7,044 nt of DNA, from contig CAUEYG010000072.1 in assembly GCA_959021945.1 (NCBI GenBank), forward strand, positions 1 through 7,044, given 5' to 3'. Of this stretch, positions 6,391 to 7,044 are shown piece after piece. Position numbers and translations under genes: made by a program. Positions within the stretch are counted from its first letter, which is position 1, and each line of letters starts with the position of its first letter. Below the pieces are notes generated by a model that was not told the DNA's origin, did not search any database, and saw only the letters and a list, made by a program, of their open reading frames with translations. The DNA comes from an uncultured Eubacteriales bacterium (GTDB lineage Bacteria; Bacillota; Clostridia; Peptostreptococcales; Anaerovoracaceae).

Positions 6391-6729
6391 ATGAACAGTA
6401 TGGACCATATGGCCTTGGTGCAGGCTCGTACACCGGAAAAATTAAAGGCAAATGCAGCAGAGATCCTGGAGCAGTTAGGGCTCAATATGTCAACTTATAT
6501 TAATATGTCCTTAAATCAGCTAGTCATACAAGAAAGAATCCCATTTGAAGTGAAGCTGAATGCTTCGCCTTATTCCGCACAAGAGGCCATCAATGAAGTA
6601 AAAGCTACCTTGGCGATGGAGGGAATGGAACTTACCGCAGAAGATATAATGCTCTTAAAGGCATACAAGAGCGGTGAGGTTTCCGGTGATGAACTAAGAC
6701 AGCAGATTTTGAGCGAGGTTGAAAGATGA
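6391..6729 (+). CDS. Antitoxin: RelB/DinJ-like N-terminus joined to a VbhA-like Fic-inhibitory C-terminus
   Basis: 112 residues. The first half looks like a RelB/DinJ ribbon-helix-helix protein: TPEKLKANAAEILEQLGLNM, then STYINMSLNQLVIQERIPFEV. The second half does not resemble the RelE-wrapping tail of RelB. Residues 73-78, TLAMEG, fit the (S/T)-x-x-x-E-(G/N) inhibitory helix of Fic antitoxins such as VbhA. The following GMELTAEDIMLLKAYKSGEVSGDELRQQIL resembles the rest of the VbhA domain. In known Fic systems the Glu of this motif (E77 here) pairs with the second Arg of the Fic motif and blocks ATP binding. The partner gene downstream is indeed a Fic gene; the antitoxin's TGA overlaps its ATG (ATGA at 6726-6729), which implies translational coupling. 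The N-terminal half probably dimerises and represses the promoter at the palindrome 6341-6373. The reading frame is intact. Confidence 0.85.
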   Translation: MNSMDHMALVQARTPEKLKANAAEILEQLGLNMSTYINMSLNQLVIQERIPFEVKLNASPYSAQEAINEVKATLAMEGMELTAEDIMLLKAYKSGEVSGDELRQQILSEVER

Positions 6730-7044
6730 CAGATCGTGTCTATTGTTATCCTGACTCTGATGTCCTCATAAATAAACTTGGAATACGAGATCAGAAGCAA
6801 TTGCATATCACGGAGCGGAAATTAACCATGCTCAGGCTTTTGGAAATCATCGAAAAACCAATAAAAGGGCAGTTTGACTTTGTGCACCTTCAGGCGATTC
6901 ATAAATATATTTTTCAGAAATCAATGCATTACATCCTTTTCGGGAGGGAAACGGGAGAAGCCAAAGAGAGTTTATTCGCTGCCTTGCACGCAGAAATGGA
7001 ACTATTATTAATTTTTCGCAAATATCGGAAGAAGAAATGATAAT
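6726..7044 (+). pseudogene. Fic-family toxin (AMP transferase-like), broken by an internal deletion and frameshift; 3' end outside window
   Basis: ATG 6726 overlaps the antitoxin stop, and GAGG (6715-6718) lies seven bases upstream. The frame encodes a normal Fic N-terminus: YCYPDSDVLINKLGIRDQ, then the helix containing IEKPIKGQFDF and HLQAIHKYIFQ, ending at 6917. Family members continue here with D-x-Y-x-W-A-G and about 60 more residues. Instead the frame runs into an unrelated tail and stops at TGA 7038-7040. In the frame beginning at 6917, the sequence reads EINALHPFREGNGRSQREFIRCLA, then INFSQISEEEMI. This is the complete catalytic motif H-x-F-x-E-G-N-G-R-x-x-R and its normal surroundings, open to the window edge. 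The gene therefore appears to have lost about 60-70 codons around 6917, with a loss of 3n+1 bases that changed frame. No good start codon exists for the catalytic part, so the toxin should be inactive. The 104-residue product of the first frame is probably an unstable fragment. Confidence 0.82.

Noticed and set aside
6918..7040. The tail after IFQ as a genuine C-terminus of a short 104-residue toxin
   Set aside because: The same bases in another frame encode the complete Fic catalytic motif with normal flanks, so the tail is an out-of-frame artefact of the deletion.
6391..7040. A RelBE/DinJ-YafQ toxin-antitoxin pair
   Set aside because: The N-terminal half of the antitoxin is RelB/DinJ-like, but the downstream gene carries Fic sequence and no RelE/YafQ features.

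Overview
The window reads as chromosomal DNA from a low-to-moderate-GC Gram-positive anaerobe, most likely a member of the Bacillota/Clostridia. The basis is strong AGGAGG-type ribosome binding sites, near-consensus sigma-A promoters, AT-rich spacers and the gene families present. The organism assignment is inference; no rRNA or tRNA is present to anchor it.

Layout. (1) Positions 3-812 (+) hold the 3' part of a GidA/TrmFO-related FAD-dependent oxidoreductase that starts outside the window. A hairpin terminator at 819-862 follows and probably also serves the converging gene. (2) Positions 928-1698 (-) encode a DeoR-family repressor. (3) Positions 1699-1975 are a divergent control region with a near-consensus promoter for each direction. 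Between the two -35 boxes lie six copies of an AAATACA-type direct repeat, spaced at whole turns of the DNA helix. (4) Positions 1976-6234 (+) are a tightly packed three-gene operon: an MFS transporter, an FGGY-family carbohydrate kinase and an M81 (MlrC-like) metallohydrolase. (5) Positions 6391-7044 (+) are a toxin-antitoxin locus with its own promoter. An intact antitoxin, with a RelB/DinJ-like N-terminus and a VbhA-like Fic-inhibitory C-terminus, overlaps by 4 bases a Fic toxin gene broken by a frame-shifting internal deletion. The gene runs off the right edge.

How the genes may work together. The DeoR-type regulator, the transporter, the kinase and the cytosolic M81 hydrolase look like a self-contained uptake-and-catabolism module. 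A small solute, possibly anionic, would be imported, a C-N or similar bond cut by the M81 enzyme, and a polyol or sugar-like part phosphorylated by the kinase. The regulator probably senses the substrate or its phosphorylated product. The substrate cannot be read from the sequence. No aldolase, epimerase or dehydrogenase is present in the operon, so the product must enter metabolism through genes elsewhere. The M81 plus FGGY kinase pairing, the helically phased operator array and the orphaned Fic antitoxin are the parts most worth following up.
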